DNA of 27,939 nt from contig KZ992588.1 of the NCBI GenBank assembly GCA_003614735.1, forward strand, positions 1 to 27,939. Direction: 5' to 3'. A program made the translations under genes and the position numbers. The notes beneath the pieces are model-generated. The model saw nothing but the letters and a program-made list of their open reading frames with translations. It did no database searches and had not been told where the DNA came from. Source of the DNA: Thamnocephalis sphaerospora. Its lineage: Eukaryota > Zoopagomycota > Zoopagomycetes > Zoopagales > Sigmoideomycetaceae. Shown piece after piece: positions 9,935 to 19,235 of this stretch (within the stretch, counting starts at the first letter, position 1; every line of letters starts with the position of its first letter).

Positions 9935-11445
9935 CATGCCAGCCAAGTTTGCTTGTGGTCTGTGATAGCGTTCATTGAACATGAGTGAAAATAGTATTGT
10001 GAGGTGGAGGTGATGCCAAGTCACGTGGGCTGATAATCAAGAGAACAAGTACACGGTCGCTAATAGCACAGGCGCAAGACTAAGCCATGATGTACGGGCC
10101 GGCCCTTTGGCCATGCGCGATTGCGCCAGACAGTACATCGTGGCGTTTGCAAGGGTACGTTTAGCCGTGGCGCTACCATAGGCAAGTAGCATTAACAGGT
10201 GCGGAATGTTCGTCTGTCTGCAGCATCACCGTGCTTCAGCCAGACCGCAGATAAATATATCCGGCACATTCAGGCTGCAGTGAGTGTTTAATCTTATTCA
10301 GCGGATGCGCGATGTGCCTATCGCGCGGCGCAAGCTGCGACACTGCGCCGGGAGTTGGCATACATTTCAAATAGCTACACGGTTGGCCTTGTAAGTGCGT
10401 GATCCGTGCCGCCTCCCTGTGCAAATATTCATAATGGGCGGGCAGCAGGCTGCCATCTGCAACGTAGTCGGTACTGACACGCTGGTTAGGGTAGTGCGCT
10501 CCGTGGCCTTCACTACGTTTGAAAAGACTTGCACCGTTTTGTGAATACCAATTCGATCGCGCCTGGTTTAGGTTTTAGTGGTGCTATCCTCGCTAGTTTG
10601 GGTCTGTCCTATACTGCCTGCTGCCTACGTTTCAGATACCTGCCACGCTCGTATGCCACTCGGGAGAGCGACGTTGCTTTGCACGGCCGCAAGCTACCAG
10701 GTACATTGCTGCCTCGGCTGCAAACGCTACGCGGCCTTGTGCACAGCGCACCGCCGTTAGCACATACAAGCTCACACAGGGGACATGTCGTCGCACAGGC
10801 ACCGTCTCCTCTATTCGGCGGCATTCTGCTCGCTCCCTTACTCGATGGAACACACGTATCAACGGGCACGGGTACTACTGGCTGAACTTGTGGGCCTGAA
10901 ACACTGCCGTGTTACGATGCCGGCGGCGCCATTCCCAGCGCAAGTCCCCGTTACTAGATGCTCGCCCATGCTGCTTCATGCCATAGTACTTCAGCTCTTC
11001 TCTCTACCGCCACACCCACCCACCCACCCACGCCTACTCGCCATCCTCACTCGGTTCGACGTCGTTTTCTCGTTGCATAGCTGCCACGGCCGGAATCGCC
11101 GTTTGACGAGCTGGTCTCGTTCCCACTGCCTTGACGCTTGTACCATTGTCCTGCGCACGGTGGTCGCTCGTTGGGTCCTGCTGTGCAGCCTTCCTTGCCC
11201 TACATACACCTTGCATCGCCTCCTATCGTTCGCTTCTATCTATCCGCTTTGCCCTTGGCGTGCTGCTGGTGCCAGCCACGTCTTTCGTCGCGCGCGCGTA
11301 CCATCGCCAACAAGTATTCACCGCACCGGCGCTTGCGCAAGCCTTCATATTACGCTACAATTGGACGACGCAGGCGTTTATCGTCCTCTCTCTCTTTCGC
11401 TCGCTCGCTCGCTCTCTTGCTCTCACGTCAAGCGCCGCACCCTTC
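9935..11445. other. Intergenic; upstream region of the 1387-residue PB1 protein gene
   Basis: No gene supported. The 3' half becomes strongly pyrimidine-rich on the plus strand, as expected for a fungal promoter and leader: a CCCA repeat near 11010-11030 and a CTCT / TCGC tract at about 11384-11425, shortly before the ATG at 11446. The open frame 10529-10885 has no recognisable domain or homology cue. Confidence 0.5.
11384..11425 (+). promoter_or_regulatory. Pyrimidine tract with TCGC repeats before the 1387-residue gene
   Basis: A CT-rich run passing into four TCGC units and back to CT ends about 20 bp before the chosen ATG at 11446. Such tracts are common just upstream of fungal transcription start sites and in leaders. 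Its position helps decide the start: the in-frame codons upstream of 11446 translate this tract into a Ser/Leu/Arg run and are therefore probably untranslated. Confidence 0.45.
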
Positions 11446-14400
11446 ATGGAGCGAGTCGCGTCCCTCCACACTAGTAGCTGCCAGCCGAGTAACAGCAATA
11501 TGCATGCAAGCCTCGTTATGCCGCCATCTTTGCCGCATCAGGCCTCGAGCACGGCCGGTGGACCTTCCACTTTTACGGCGCTGCAGGCGGCTCCTCAGCA
11601 TCAATCATCCTACTCACATCGGCCGCGACACGTACGTTTGATCCAGCATGCAACGCGCATCCATGGACAGCCGCTTACCATTACTACTACTGCTGCTGCC
11701 ACCCAGACTGCTGGCCGACCGGCTGCCCATGTACCATTGGCGGATCAGACGCCAACTGGCGATCAGCACTATCATCTACGCCAGAGCAGTGATCCCATGC
11801 CGCGGCGAGGCAGCAACAATGCTGTTTCGGCTGCAAACAGCGACCACGCCGTCCATTGTTCGTCGCCATCAAACATGGCCCATCCTTGTGCCAACATGGA
11901 AGATGAGGATGCGCTGGACATTTTTTCTGCCTATGGTAGCCTGGATGACAATGCTGATTCAAAGGCAGAGTGTGCTGCGGCCACAGTGTCCGGTACAAAG
12001 ACAGCATCTGGACCTTCGCAGCCTTTGATGCTCACAACCATGAAGCGCCGTCCAGCTCATCTGCGACTGGAAGATACAGACAGTGAAGATAGTCCGGATG
12101 CAGAGCTCATGATACGATCGCCGCTGGTGCGCATCTCGATGCTACGTCGCCAGCAGACGCCGCAGAATCAGCCACACCAGCAGCATCTGTCGGTGCAGCC
12201 TGGTTCCCATGTCCAAACCGCTCCTCTCAAGGCAGGATCGCAGCGCAGCACCGCGCGCCACACGATTTTGGTGACAGCGCAGCCGCCGCTGCCGTCGTCG
12301 CCGACGAGTTCGTTGGCATCCGCCTCGGCAAATCCTGTCGACAGCCATCCACAGTCGCCAAAGCAGTCGCCGCCGCCGCGTGTTCCAGGAATGCCATCCG
12401 CACACGCCGCTGGCCCCTCAACCCGCCACGTGCGCTCTCCGTCGGACTCTGTCGTGTTGCCGCGACGCTCATCACTGCTCGGCCATGGCGGCGTGCCGCA
12501 CCGGCGCCCGCGTCACCAGGAAAAGGTATACGGCTCTGCCGCCAGCTACCCGCCCATCGATCCTACGGCCCGCTTTGTTATGCCAACGGTAGTGCAGGTG
12601 AAGGCGCGCAGCAGCGAAGCACTTCCACTCCGACCTGCTGCCGCTGTTACACCCACAGCTTCAGACGACGTTAGCTCTGCCACAGTGCCGCATCTTATGC
12701 TGTGCCGCCCAGCCACGGCGCCTCGTGCTGACGGTGTTTGGCATATCAAAGCAAACGCTTTTGGTCCACGTTCTGTGTCGTCCACGCCATTCAATGCCCC
12801 TCTAAGTGCGATCCCCGAGTCTTCGCCGTATCGGCGTACATCTTCATCGTCTATCGCCAAGGTGCCGATGAACAGCGTGTCCAACGTACTGCTGGCAGAC
12901 TATGCTGGCACCGAAGCAAAGACATCGCGCGTACTTTTGGTGCGTAATCCGGATAGTGCCGTGCCAGCTGTAGCAATACCAGATGAAGGTATGCCCAACC
13001 CAACGGACGTTACAGGTAGACAGACCAAAACGACGGATGCGTATCACGCCACCGGCAGCAACGGCAATGGCAGCGCTATGCCTGGGTCTAGTGGACCGGC
13101 TGAATTGCATGCCAGCATGCCAGCGACGCCCACCCATCCATCTGGTCCGGATCACTCTACCTTGGCCAATCCGAGCAATGAATCGATGCCGGAAGGTCAC
13201 AATAGCATCGTTCGTGAGCTAGAACGTTTGGCCGATGCGGCAGTTGCAAAACATGGCCCCCAGCGCGCCGCATCGTCACTGTCCGACGCACCGTATCAGC
13301 ACAGCATGGCAAACACGCTCAGTGACAGCGCAAGCACCATCGATGACCACGACAGCCTTTCGTTTGAGGACGACCAGCTGTTTACGGCTCACACGCTTGT
13401 GCCAATGCCGTCCTCGTCCTTTGACCCGGAAAGTCGCGGTCCATCGCCAATGCTTTTGCGCAAAACACTGGCGACATCGCCGTCACCAGTGTTTAGCGGC
13501 AACAAGCTGATGCCCGTTTCTTACCCGGCGCAACTTGCTACTGTAAACCTGCCAGCTGGCCCAGAATCCGGCCTTACCCGCGCCATACCGCCGTCGACGT
13601 ACGTCGTGTCAGATCAGTTGCAGGCCAAGGACGTGCCGGTCGTTGTCATCGAACACGGACAGCCAGCTAACAATCAGCTGCTATACCCGAATGGCGTGTC
13701 TCAAAAGGCTGTTACCGGATCAAAGGAGGATGCAAAGCACGCTCGTACCCGCCCAGTCTCGCTGGCTTTGTCTATGGTGGAGGTACAGGTGGAGCTGCCG
13801 GCGGGTCCGTATCTAATGTCTCGCGACAACAGTGCGCCAGCTCACCAGCTCAAGCAGCGACCCAATGAAGGTATCAGCAAAAAGAAGAAGAGAAAGAGCA
13901 GGCTTTCGGTGTCGTCGGCGGCCAAGAAGGCAGACAGAGTTGCTAGCGATGAACCAGCCATGGTGCCAGCTACCTCTCCCGTAAAGACGCCACTCACATC
14001 GTTGGTGCCAGACGACTTTTTCGGCATCATCGACAGGAGCGTGCCGTCTAGCCCGGGCGCTCCAGTGCTTCCGCCGCCGCCGCTGCCGTCGCTGCAAAAG
14101 GCCAGTCCTCCGCAGGAAACGTTGCCAACAGGACTTTCGTCGTCTATACTGGCTGCATCGTCACCGCCCATGCCGCAGAGGCGGAGCCAGCAGTCACAAC
14201 CTCCTGCTGCGCCACGTATCCAGCCCATGTCCTCCTACGCGGACTCGGCGCCCTCTCCAATGGTGCTAGGCGACAACACAATGCCGGCCGATAGTACTCA
14301 CAATGTTGCTTCGGCGACGCCATCGGCAAACCAGGAGAATGCTGCGGATGATGACGTGGATGCGGCGACCCCGGTGTTCAAAGAGCTGTCGCATCTGCCG

Positions 14401-15609
14401 AGATTGGGACAGCATGGTCTGCCGATGCACGTTCGCAATGCTCAGTCGATGGATAGCATGATGTTTTCCCGAGTGACATCGGCTACAACGCATCGCTACT
14501 CTCCTAGCATACGCTCCTCCATTTCATCCATGATGGGCGGCGTGCTTCCACCGGTCGTCGGCGCCAAATCGCCACTTCGCCGCAACTCGGTTACCGCTCA
14601 CTCTAGCATGCAAAGCGCCTCAAGCACTTGTAGCAGTGTTATCAATGTATCCGGGGAATCGCCTCTGGCACTGCAGATGCCACAGCTGCTACCCTTGGCA
14701 GCTACCAAGGAGAAGCCTGATACACACACAGCAAAGAAAACCGGTCGGAAGCAGCACGGGCCATCCTCCTCAGAATCGTCGCTGCCAACGGTGTTATCGC
14801 TCTCCGCGCACGGTCAGTCGCCGGTCAGGCCGGCACAACCGGTTGAGGCGAAGCAACCCGCTGCACAGGATGTGACGTTCCCTCGACACACCATGGCGCC
14901 TGCCGTCCATCGCAGGCCGGCGGGTGCTCACTTGCCAAGGCCAATGTCGGAAGCAGTGCTTGCCTCACCGGCATACCTGGTGGCGCCTCCTTGCACGCCA
15001 TACTTTAATGCCCTCAACCCAGCCAAGTCTCCGCTGTCCACAGCGACCATCATCAACGCGCCGCCGGAACGCAGTTCTGAGACTGCTTGGTCCAAAAAGC
15101 ACAGTGTGCGGGACGAGGCCAATGCCACCATTCTGGACACTAGCACGCTGTTCCCTGCGGGACGTAATATTCACTCTGTCTACGCCGTTCCTACCACAAC
15201 CCGCAAGGCGGAGACGCTCGTCTCACATCGTACACTACCTCCGCCGGCTGCGTCGCATCCGACTGTCGCCCACCAAAAGCCCGTTCCTGCTTCCGAAAGT
15301 AATCTTAGCATACTTGCACGCCGTCTCCCGCCGGGCCAGTTTCTCGTCAAGCTAATCATCAGCAAGGATCATCGCATCGTCCTGTGTGCCGCTGCTTCGG
15401 CCGGCTACGAAGGCTTCCGCAGCCTTGTAGTGCGCAAGGCCCTGCGCGCCGGCATGTCTCAGGCCGACATAGAACGTCGGCTGTTGGTGCTGGTCGAAGA
15501 CGGTGTGCTGACGCGGGTCGAAAACGACGACGGCTTTAAGCTTTTGGTTCAGGCCTGCCGCCGAAGCAACAACGGCGATGTCACTTCTGTGGCTGTGCAC
15601 TGTATCTGA
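11446..15609 (+). CDS. Large disordered protein with C-terminal PB1-like domain
   Basis: A single 1387-codon exon from ATG 11446 to TGA 15609. The frame stays open upstream to 11131 but has no ATG there; that part is a promoter-like pyrimidine tract, so I start at MERVASLHTSS. Almost the whole protein is Ser/Pro/Ala/Thr-rich and predicted disordered, with repeated SP/TP sites and a lysine-rich patch (KKKKRKSR) near residue 811 that could be a nuclear or membrane signal. The last 90 residues (about 1298-1382) appear folded: FLVKLIISKDHRIVLCA strands, an FRSLVVRKALRAGM helix, RRLLVLVEDGVLTRVENDDG and FKLLVQACR. This pattern fits a PB1 domain with a first-strand Lys (about 1302) and an acidic VEDG...ENDD stretch like an OPCA motif. 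Function is unknown. It is transcribed away from the PX-PB1 gene, whose product also ends in a PB1-like domain, suggesting the two may interact. Confidence 0.75.
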   Translation: MERVASLHTSSCQPSNSNMHASLVMPPSLPHQASSTAGGPSTFTALQAAPQHQSSYSHRPRHVRLIQHATRIHGQPLTITTTAAATQTAGRPAAHVPLADQTPTGDQHYHLRQSSDPMPRRGSNNAVSAANSDHAVHCSSPSNMAHPCANMEDEDALDIFSAYGSLDDNADSKAECAAATVSGTKTASGPSQPLMLTTMKRRPAHLRLEDTDSEDSPDAELMIRSPLVRISMLRRQQTPQNQPHQQHLSVQPGSHVQTAPLKAGSQRSTARHTILVTAQPPLPSSPTSSLASASANPVDSHPQSPKQSPPPRVPGMPSAHAAGPSTRHVRSPSDSVVLPRRSSLLGHGGVPHRRPRHQEKVYGSAASYPPIDPTARFVMPTVVQVKARSSEALPLRPAAAVTPTASDDVSSATVPHLMLCRPATAPRADGVWHIKANAFGPRSVSSTPFNAPLSAIPESSPYRRTSSSSIAKVPMNSVSNVLLADYAGTEAKTSRVLLVRNPDSAVPAVAIPDEGMPNPTDVTGRQTKTTDAYHATGSNGNGSAMPGSSGPAELHASMPATPTHPSGPDHSTLANPSNESMPEGHNSIVRELERLADAAVAKHGPQRAASSLSDAPYQHSMANTLSDSASTIDDHDSLSFEDDQLFTAHTLVPMPSSSFDPESRGPSPMLLRKTLATSPSPVFSGNKLMPVSYPAQLATVNLPAGPESGLTRAIPPSTYVVSDQLQAKDVPVVVIEHGQPANNQLLYPNGVSQKAVTGSKEDAKHARTRPVSLALSMVEVQVELPAGPYLMSRDNSAPAHQLKQRPNEGISKKKKRKSRLSVSSAAKKADRVASDEPAMVPATSPVKTPLTSLVPDDFFGIIDRSVPSSPGAPVLPPPPLPSLQKASPPQETLPTGLSSSILAASSPPMPQRRSQQSQPPAAPRIQPMSSYADSAPSPMVLGDNTMPADSTHNVASATPSANQENAADDDVDAATPVFKELSHLPRLGQHGLPMHVRNAQSMDSMMFSRVTSATTHRYSPSIRSSISSMMGGVLPPVVGAKSPLRRNSVTAHSSMQSASSTCSSVINVSGESPLALQMPQLLPLAATKEKPDTHTAKKTGRKQHGPSSSESSLPTVLSLSAHGQSPVRPAQPVEAKQPAAQDVTFPRHTMAPAVHRRPAGAHLPRPMSEAVLASPAYLVAPPCTPYFNALNPAKSPLSTATIINAPPERSSETAWSKKHSVRDEANATILDTSTLFPAGRNIHSVYAVPTTTRKAETLVSHRTLPPPAASHPTVAHQKPVPASESNLSILARRLPPGQFLVKLIISKDHRIVLCAAASAGYEGFRSLVVRKALRAGMSQADIERRLLVLVEDGVLTRVENDDGFKLLVQACRRSNNGDVTSVAVHCI

Positions 15610-15832
15610 GTATATATATCCCTACTCTCACTTTTCCATTTGCGCTGTAATGGTCGCTTGCACCGTCAGACCGTCACCTACGGTGTGCGTCTCCAATGGC
15701 GCGCCGCGCTGTCGTCTTTCGCTCTTTGCAATCTACCACTAGTTATTTACACTAAAATTCACTCACAATACGGTTTAATGGTCGCATTGCGTGCTGCAGT
15801 GCGCAATGGTGCTGCAGCACTATAATGTGGCA
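15610..15832. other. Convergent 3' region
   Basis: A 223-bp gap between the end of the 1387-residue gene (+) and the end of BET4 (-). A TATATATAT run follows the plus-strand stop by a few bases, as in AT-rich fungal 3' processing signals. No gene. Confidence 0.5.
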
Positions 15833-17231
15833 TCAGGCCTTGGCAAGATCGACGTAACGCTGTTCACGCATCGGATCGACGCGTTGCAACTGCTCTAGCA
15901 ACGTACGCATCTCCTCCTTTTCCACATCTGTGGCCGCCTGCTGCTTTTGCAATCGTGCAAGCACATCATGCAAGGTAAGAAGTGGCCCTACACGCAATGC
16001 AGTAGTGAGCAGACGTTGACGCATAGCAAGGCGCGTTTACATGGATACTTGCATTTGGCATCAGGCTCTAGATCCAGTAGCTCACGAATGACATCTGCCT
16101 CTCGCCGCAGCAGCTGCGTGTACGCATCATCGGATGCACTCTCCTGTGGATGCTCGGCAAGATAGGTCAGCCACCAGCGATAGTAGATCCACGCACTTTG
16201 GTCGTCCGGGTCGGTGTAGAACGCAGAGCGAACCATGTCGAATTCTGCGCATCTTTAAACATCAGCAACTACTATCAGCATATTGGCCTACTCGGCAAAC
16301 TACCATCGTTGATCATTGCAGCACGGTCTGCTGGTGCCATCTCGGCAAACACCTTGGGCAGTAGCTTGGCACGATAATGCCATGCCGAACCGTTGGAGAA
16401 GCTTTGCGCAATCTTTTGCTTGGTATAGGCAAATTCATCACGCACCAGTTGCGCTTCATGATCAGGATTCTGAGCGCGGAGTTTGCTGATGACGGTGTAC
16501 CGATACTGCCAACCGTGGACTATTGTACATGCACTGCGTTAGTCGCCGAGACGTACTAGATCGTACGCAGCATGGATGGCGTACAATTGCGACTGTCTAG
16601 ATTCAGCATCATGCTGACTAGCTTCAACTCGCGCTTCCAGTCAGGCTGCGGCATCGTCTCCAGCGTCCAGCCACGATGGTTCCATATCCAGTACGACTTT
16701 GGCTGCTTCTGCACTGCCTCCTCCACAAAGCGCAGCTCTCCGCTGCAGTCTTTTTGCTGCTGCTCTTCATCAGTGCTACCATCCCAGCATGCTATGAGCA
16801 GCGCGCTACACCATGGCTTGCATACGCTTAGCACCGACCCACCTTTCCCTGAAGCGATGCTGCAATATGAGGCGGCGATAATTCCACATGGTGTAAAAGT
16901 CGGGATTCCAGGAAAGCAAGCGCGTAGTTAGACGAAATGCCTCGTCGTCCAACACATTCTGCCGGCGCTGTCCAAGCAAAAGAGTGGTCAATGTGAGCGC
17001 TCATTGCTGTGTCGTCAGCATTCTGGCGTCTTACCCTCTCCAGTGCTTCATCCTTGAGCTGGCAGTACTCCACTATCCGTGCCAGCTCGCGCTCCTTCTT
17101 GCGGCGCTGCTGCTCCTCTGTCAGCGTCTCATTGACCTTGGCACCTTTGTGTTCCTGCAAGTGTAGGTGTTACTGGTAAATGCCAGTGGTGCTAGCGGGC
17201 ATTTACTGTTGCTGCTACTACTGCTTACCAT
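15833..17231 (-). CDS. BET4: Rab geranylgeranyltransferase alpha subunit (7 exons)
   Basis: Alpha subunit of type II protein prenyltransferase, which attaches geranylgeranyl groups to Rab GTPases presented by the escort protein (MRS6/REP). Exons: 17231-17229 (the ATG alone), 17154-17035, 16967-16843, 16805-16585, 16519-16304, 16244-16053 and 15987-15833. They total 1032 nt, or 343 residues, close to yeast Bet4. All five PPTA repeats are restored by splicing: WNPDFYTMWNYRRLIL, QPKSYWIWNHRGWTL, DSRNFHGWQYRYTVI, SNGSAWHYRAKLL and DPDDQSAWIYYRWWL. The basic N-terminal RRKKERELA helix and the EFDMVRSAFYTDP motif favour the Rab transferase over the farnesyl/GGT-I alpha subunit. Oddities: an ATG-only first exon, a 37-nt third intron, and a GC-AG sixth intron (GCAAGT at 16052-16047). 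The gene is divergent from mS41 across 109 bp. Confidence 0.95.
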
Positions 17232-17340
17232 AGTGGCGTAGTGGAGAACGAAGCGTGTGTTGTGAAAGTGTCTCCAAAATCAGCGCATCGCTTCCGCCAT
17301 TCTCTTCCACCCGTCGCGTCGCGTCGCTGAATCCTCCAAC
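17232..17340. promoter_or_regulatory. Shared upstream region of BET4 and mS41
   Basis: Only 109 bp separate the two divergent start codons, so both transcripts must be controlled from this interval and the sequences around it. It has no obvious TATA box. A CGTCGCGTCGCGTCGC-type repeat lies at about 17312-17327 on the plus strand. Confidence 0.5.
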
Positions 17341-17931
17341 ATGTTTGCTCGCCTGTTTGCCAGGAGTCTTGCTCGGCCTGCACCGATGCGCGCCTTCTCC
17401 AGCGCTGCCAAACAGTCGATTCCGACACCACGCGGTAAGTAGCCAGTTGGATCACCCTGGATCGGCCCACGACGCGTTTGTGGTGCAGCATACCAACACC
17501 ACAGCGATGTCTTTCAACATAGGCGCGATAACAGACCACACGGTCTTTTTGAGCAAGATTGGTCGCAGCTGCGAAGGACTGGGCGACAAGATTCAGGTAA
17601 GCAGGCGTATCGCACGTCTAGGTAATAGCCAAGCCCAACATGGACTGACACAGAGCAATACTCGTCGTAGGACTGGAACCATCTCTTCACGGTGACGTCC
17701 AACGAGATGAAGCATCAGCTTGGCTTTACGCCCAAACAGCGCCGCTGGATCCTCAACTGGACGGAAAAGTACAGGTGAGCACGCGCAGCTGAGTCTGGCC
17801 ACCATGCTTGCGATCGTAGTAGACTCAACGTTAACGGTACCTTCTGCAACAGACAGGGCGTCGATCCGTACTTTATTAGCAAGCCTGACAAGAGGCTGCG
17901 CAAGAAGATGAAGCAGAAGCCGCGCAAGTGA
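17341..17931 (+). CDS. FYV4: Mitochondrial small-subunit ribosomal protein mS41 (IGR motif; 4 exons)
   Basis: Component of the fungal mitochondrial small ribosomal subunit (mS41, Fyv4 in yeast), with the IGR motif domain. Exons are 17341-17434, 17523-17596, 17671-17774 and 17853-17931; introns are 88, 74 and 78 nt, all GT-AG. The product is 116 residues. The first 25 residues (MFARLFARSLARPAPMRAFS) are an arginine-rich, acid-free mitochondrial presequence with an RAF|S-type cleavage site. The core then reads TVFLSKIGRSCEG, with the diagnostic IGR, followed by DWNHLFTVTSNEMK, GFTPKQRRWILNWTEKYR and a basic tail (KRLRKKMKQKPRK) suited to rRNA contact. Each splice junction is fixed by continuity of this domain. 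Confidence 0.93.
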
Positions 17932-18366
17932 TGAGGGTGCATAAGCAATGCTTAGCGCACGAATAGATGGTGCACGTACAATGGATGTGCTATTGCAAAA
18001 CATTTCACGTTACTTGCATGGACTGCCAAAGTGTTGTGGGCAGACCAACTGCAGGAGATGTCTGCATACGAGTTTAGCCTATGCTCATTGCTGCAGGCAG
18101 AGTAGATGTTTGTTGATTAATGTCAGTACAGTGCTGCTTGCTAGAAAATCGCGACTGCACTGCGTCCTGGTGTGCACCAGCCGTTATATCGCGCCGAGCA
18201 TTGAGCTGCTTTTTTATCAGAATGGGCTAGATTTAGATATATTTTCATGCTAGCAAACTGCAGCAACAGAATACCAAAAGTGAACGTAACATGGCGCGGC
18301 GCGACAGCCAAAGTGCGCGCATCAGCGAAAAACAAGAATGGTGGAATGCAGCGTGTGCGTGCTGGA
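17932..18366. other. Convergent 3' region of mS41 and the small membrane protein gene
   Basis: A 435-bp AT-richer interval between two converging genes. Short open frames on both strands have no recognisable features. No RNA gene or repeat was seen. Confidence 0.5.
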
Positions 18367-18978
18367 CTAGACGGCAAGCACTCCAGCTACAACGAAAGCA
18401 CAGATTACGGAAGCGGCAACGATGGCGGCAACAAGCGATGAAGCTACTTGGCTTGCTCTGACGCTAGCACTGCTATTCTCCTCGGCCGCACGCACAATGG
18501 TAATGTTGGGCGTTTGGAAGGGTGCCAGCACATGTGTGACGATAATAGTCATGACGGACGATGATGATGGCGTCGGGCTGCCGCTGCCGGGTGGACGCTG
18601 TTGGGTGGTCGGCGTGGCGGTGGGCGTGGCCATGATCAGCACGGCCGAGGTGGGCTGATTTGGGTTGATGTCGCCGTTGGGCAGGACAAGACGAGACGCA
18701 TCGCTGGGCGCCAGACGACTAACCAAATTATCCTGGGCGCTTACACCCGCAATATGCCAGGACATTAACGGGCACAGCAACCCAAGTAGCGCAAAGAGCA
18801 GAAAGGGACATATGGACGACCATGTTGTGGCGCGCGCATGCCGTCTGCGTGCCGAGGGCATCGGACCATTCAGCACGTACTCGGCATGCTGTTCAGTCGG
18901 GGCAGCTGCAGATTGCTGGTCTTCAAACGGCAGCGGCTGCCGTGCGCTTGATGAAGATCGAACTCGCGCAATAAACAT
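18367..18978 (-). CDS. Small membrane/secretory protein, unrecognised
   Basis: A single 203-codon exon with ATG at 18978. Residues 1-50 are polar and basic (ending PSARRRHARATT). Residues about 54-77 are strongly hydrophobic (WSSICPFLLFALLGLLCPL), which fits a signal anchor or an unusually late signal sequence. A Ser/Thr/Pro-rich middle, including TPTATPTTQQRPPGSGSPTP, is suited to O-mannosylation and carries N-glycosylation sequons (NITI, NSSA). The protein ends abruptly in a hydrophobic stretch (LVAAIVAASVICAFVVAGVLAV) running to the stop, like a GPI-attachment signal or C-terminal anchor. A cell-wall or plasma-membrane mannoprotein is a reasonable inference. No family was recognised, and an artefactual frame is possible, though the two hydrophobic ends and the sequon-bearing Ser/Thr domain argue against that. 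Confidence 0.6.
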   Translation of the reverse strand: MFIARVRSSSSARQPLPFEDQQSAAAPTEQHAEYVLNGPMPSARRRHARATTWSSICPFLLFALLGLLCPLMSWHIAGVSAQDNLVSRLAPSDASRLVLPNGDINPNQPTSAVLIMATPTATPTTQQRPPGSGSPTPSSSSVMTIIVTHVLAPFQTPNITIVRAAEENSSASVRASQVASSLVAAIVAASVICAFVVAGVLAV

Positions 18979-19058
18979 TGCTTCGGAAATTAATGCGAGA
19001 AAATAGCTGGCGTGCGATATTGTGCACTTGAAGTAGGAATACGCCGAAACAAGCTAGC

Positions 19059-19235
19059 ATGGACGCAGTGTTTGTAGTGGCCGCCGCGCTACGCGTGCGA
19101 GGGTGGCCGGCTTTATCAGAGTGGGAGGCGGCCGTTGTGAAGGCTGTCGGGCGTCTACAAATTGTGCACACTCCTTTTACTCATCGTTTGCCATGCTTCC
19201 GTGCGCCTAGCGAGGGGAGTGTGCTCCGCAGATAG
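19059..19235 (+). CDS. Short open frame, possible small protein (weak)
   Basis: An ATG frame of 58 codons beginning MDAVFVVAAALRVRGWPALSE, starting 80 bp from the divergent start of the small membrane protein. Its composition is balanced, with a hydrophobic N-terminus and a central helix (SEWEAAVVKAVGRLQ). I do not recognise it, and it is short enough to arise by chance in GC-rich DNA. It may be the first exon of something longer, as a further open frame follows at about 19236-19407, but no convincing splice pair joins them. Confidence 0.22.
   Translation: MDAVFVVAAALRVRGWPALSEWEAAVVKAVGRLQIVHTPFTHRLPCFRAPSEGSVLRR

Noticed and set aside
10091-10110. GC-rich palindromic stretch around GGGCCGGCCC followed by TTTGGCC
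   Set aside because: A short palindrome expected by chance in GC-rich DNA; no adjacent gene end or RNA structure to give it meaning.
10529-10885. Plus-strand ORF of 118 codons
   Set aside because: No domain, and competing open frames of equal quality on the other strand. It lies in the probable promoter region of the large PB1 gene.
11131-11445. N-terminal extension of the 1387-residue protein to 1492 residues
   Set aside because: The frame is open but begins at a non-ATG codon and translates promoter-like pyrimidine and TCGC tracts. The first good ATG is 11446.
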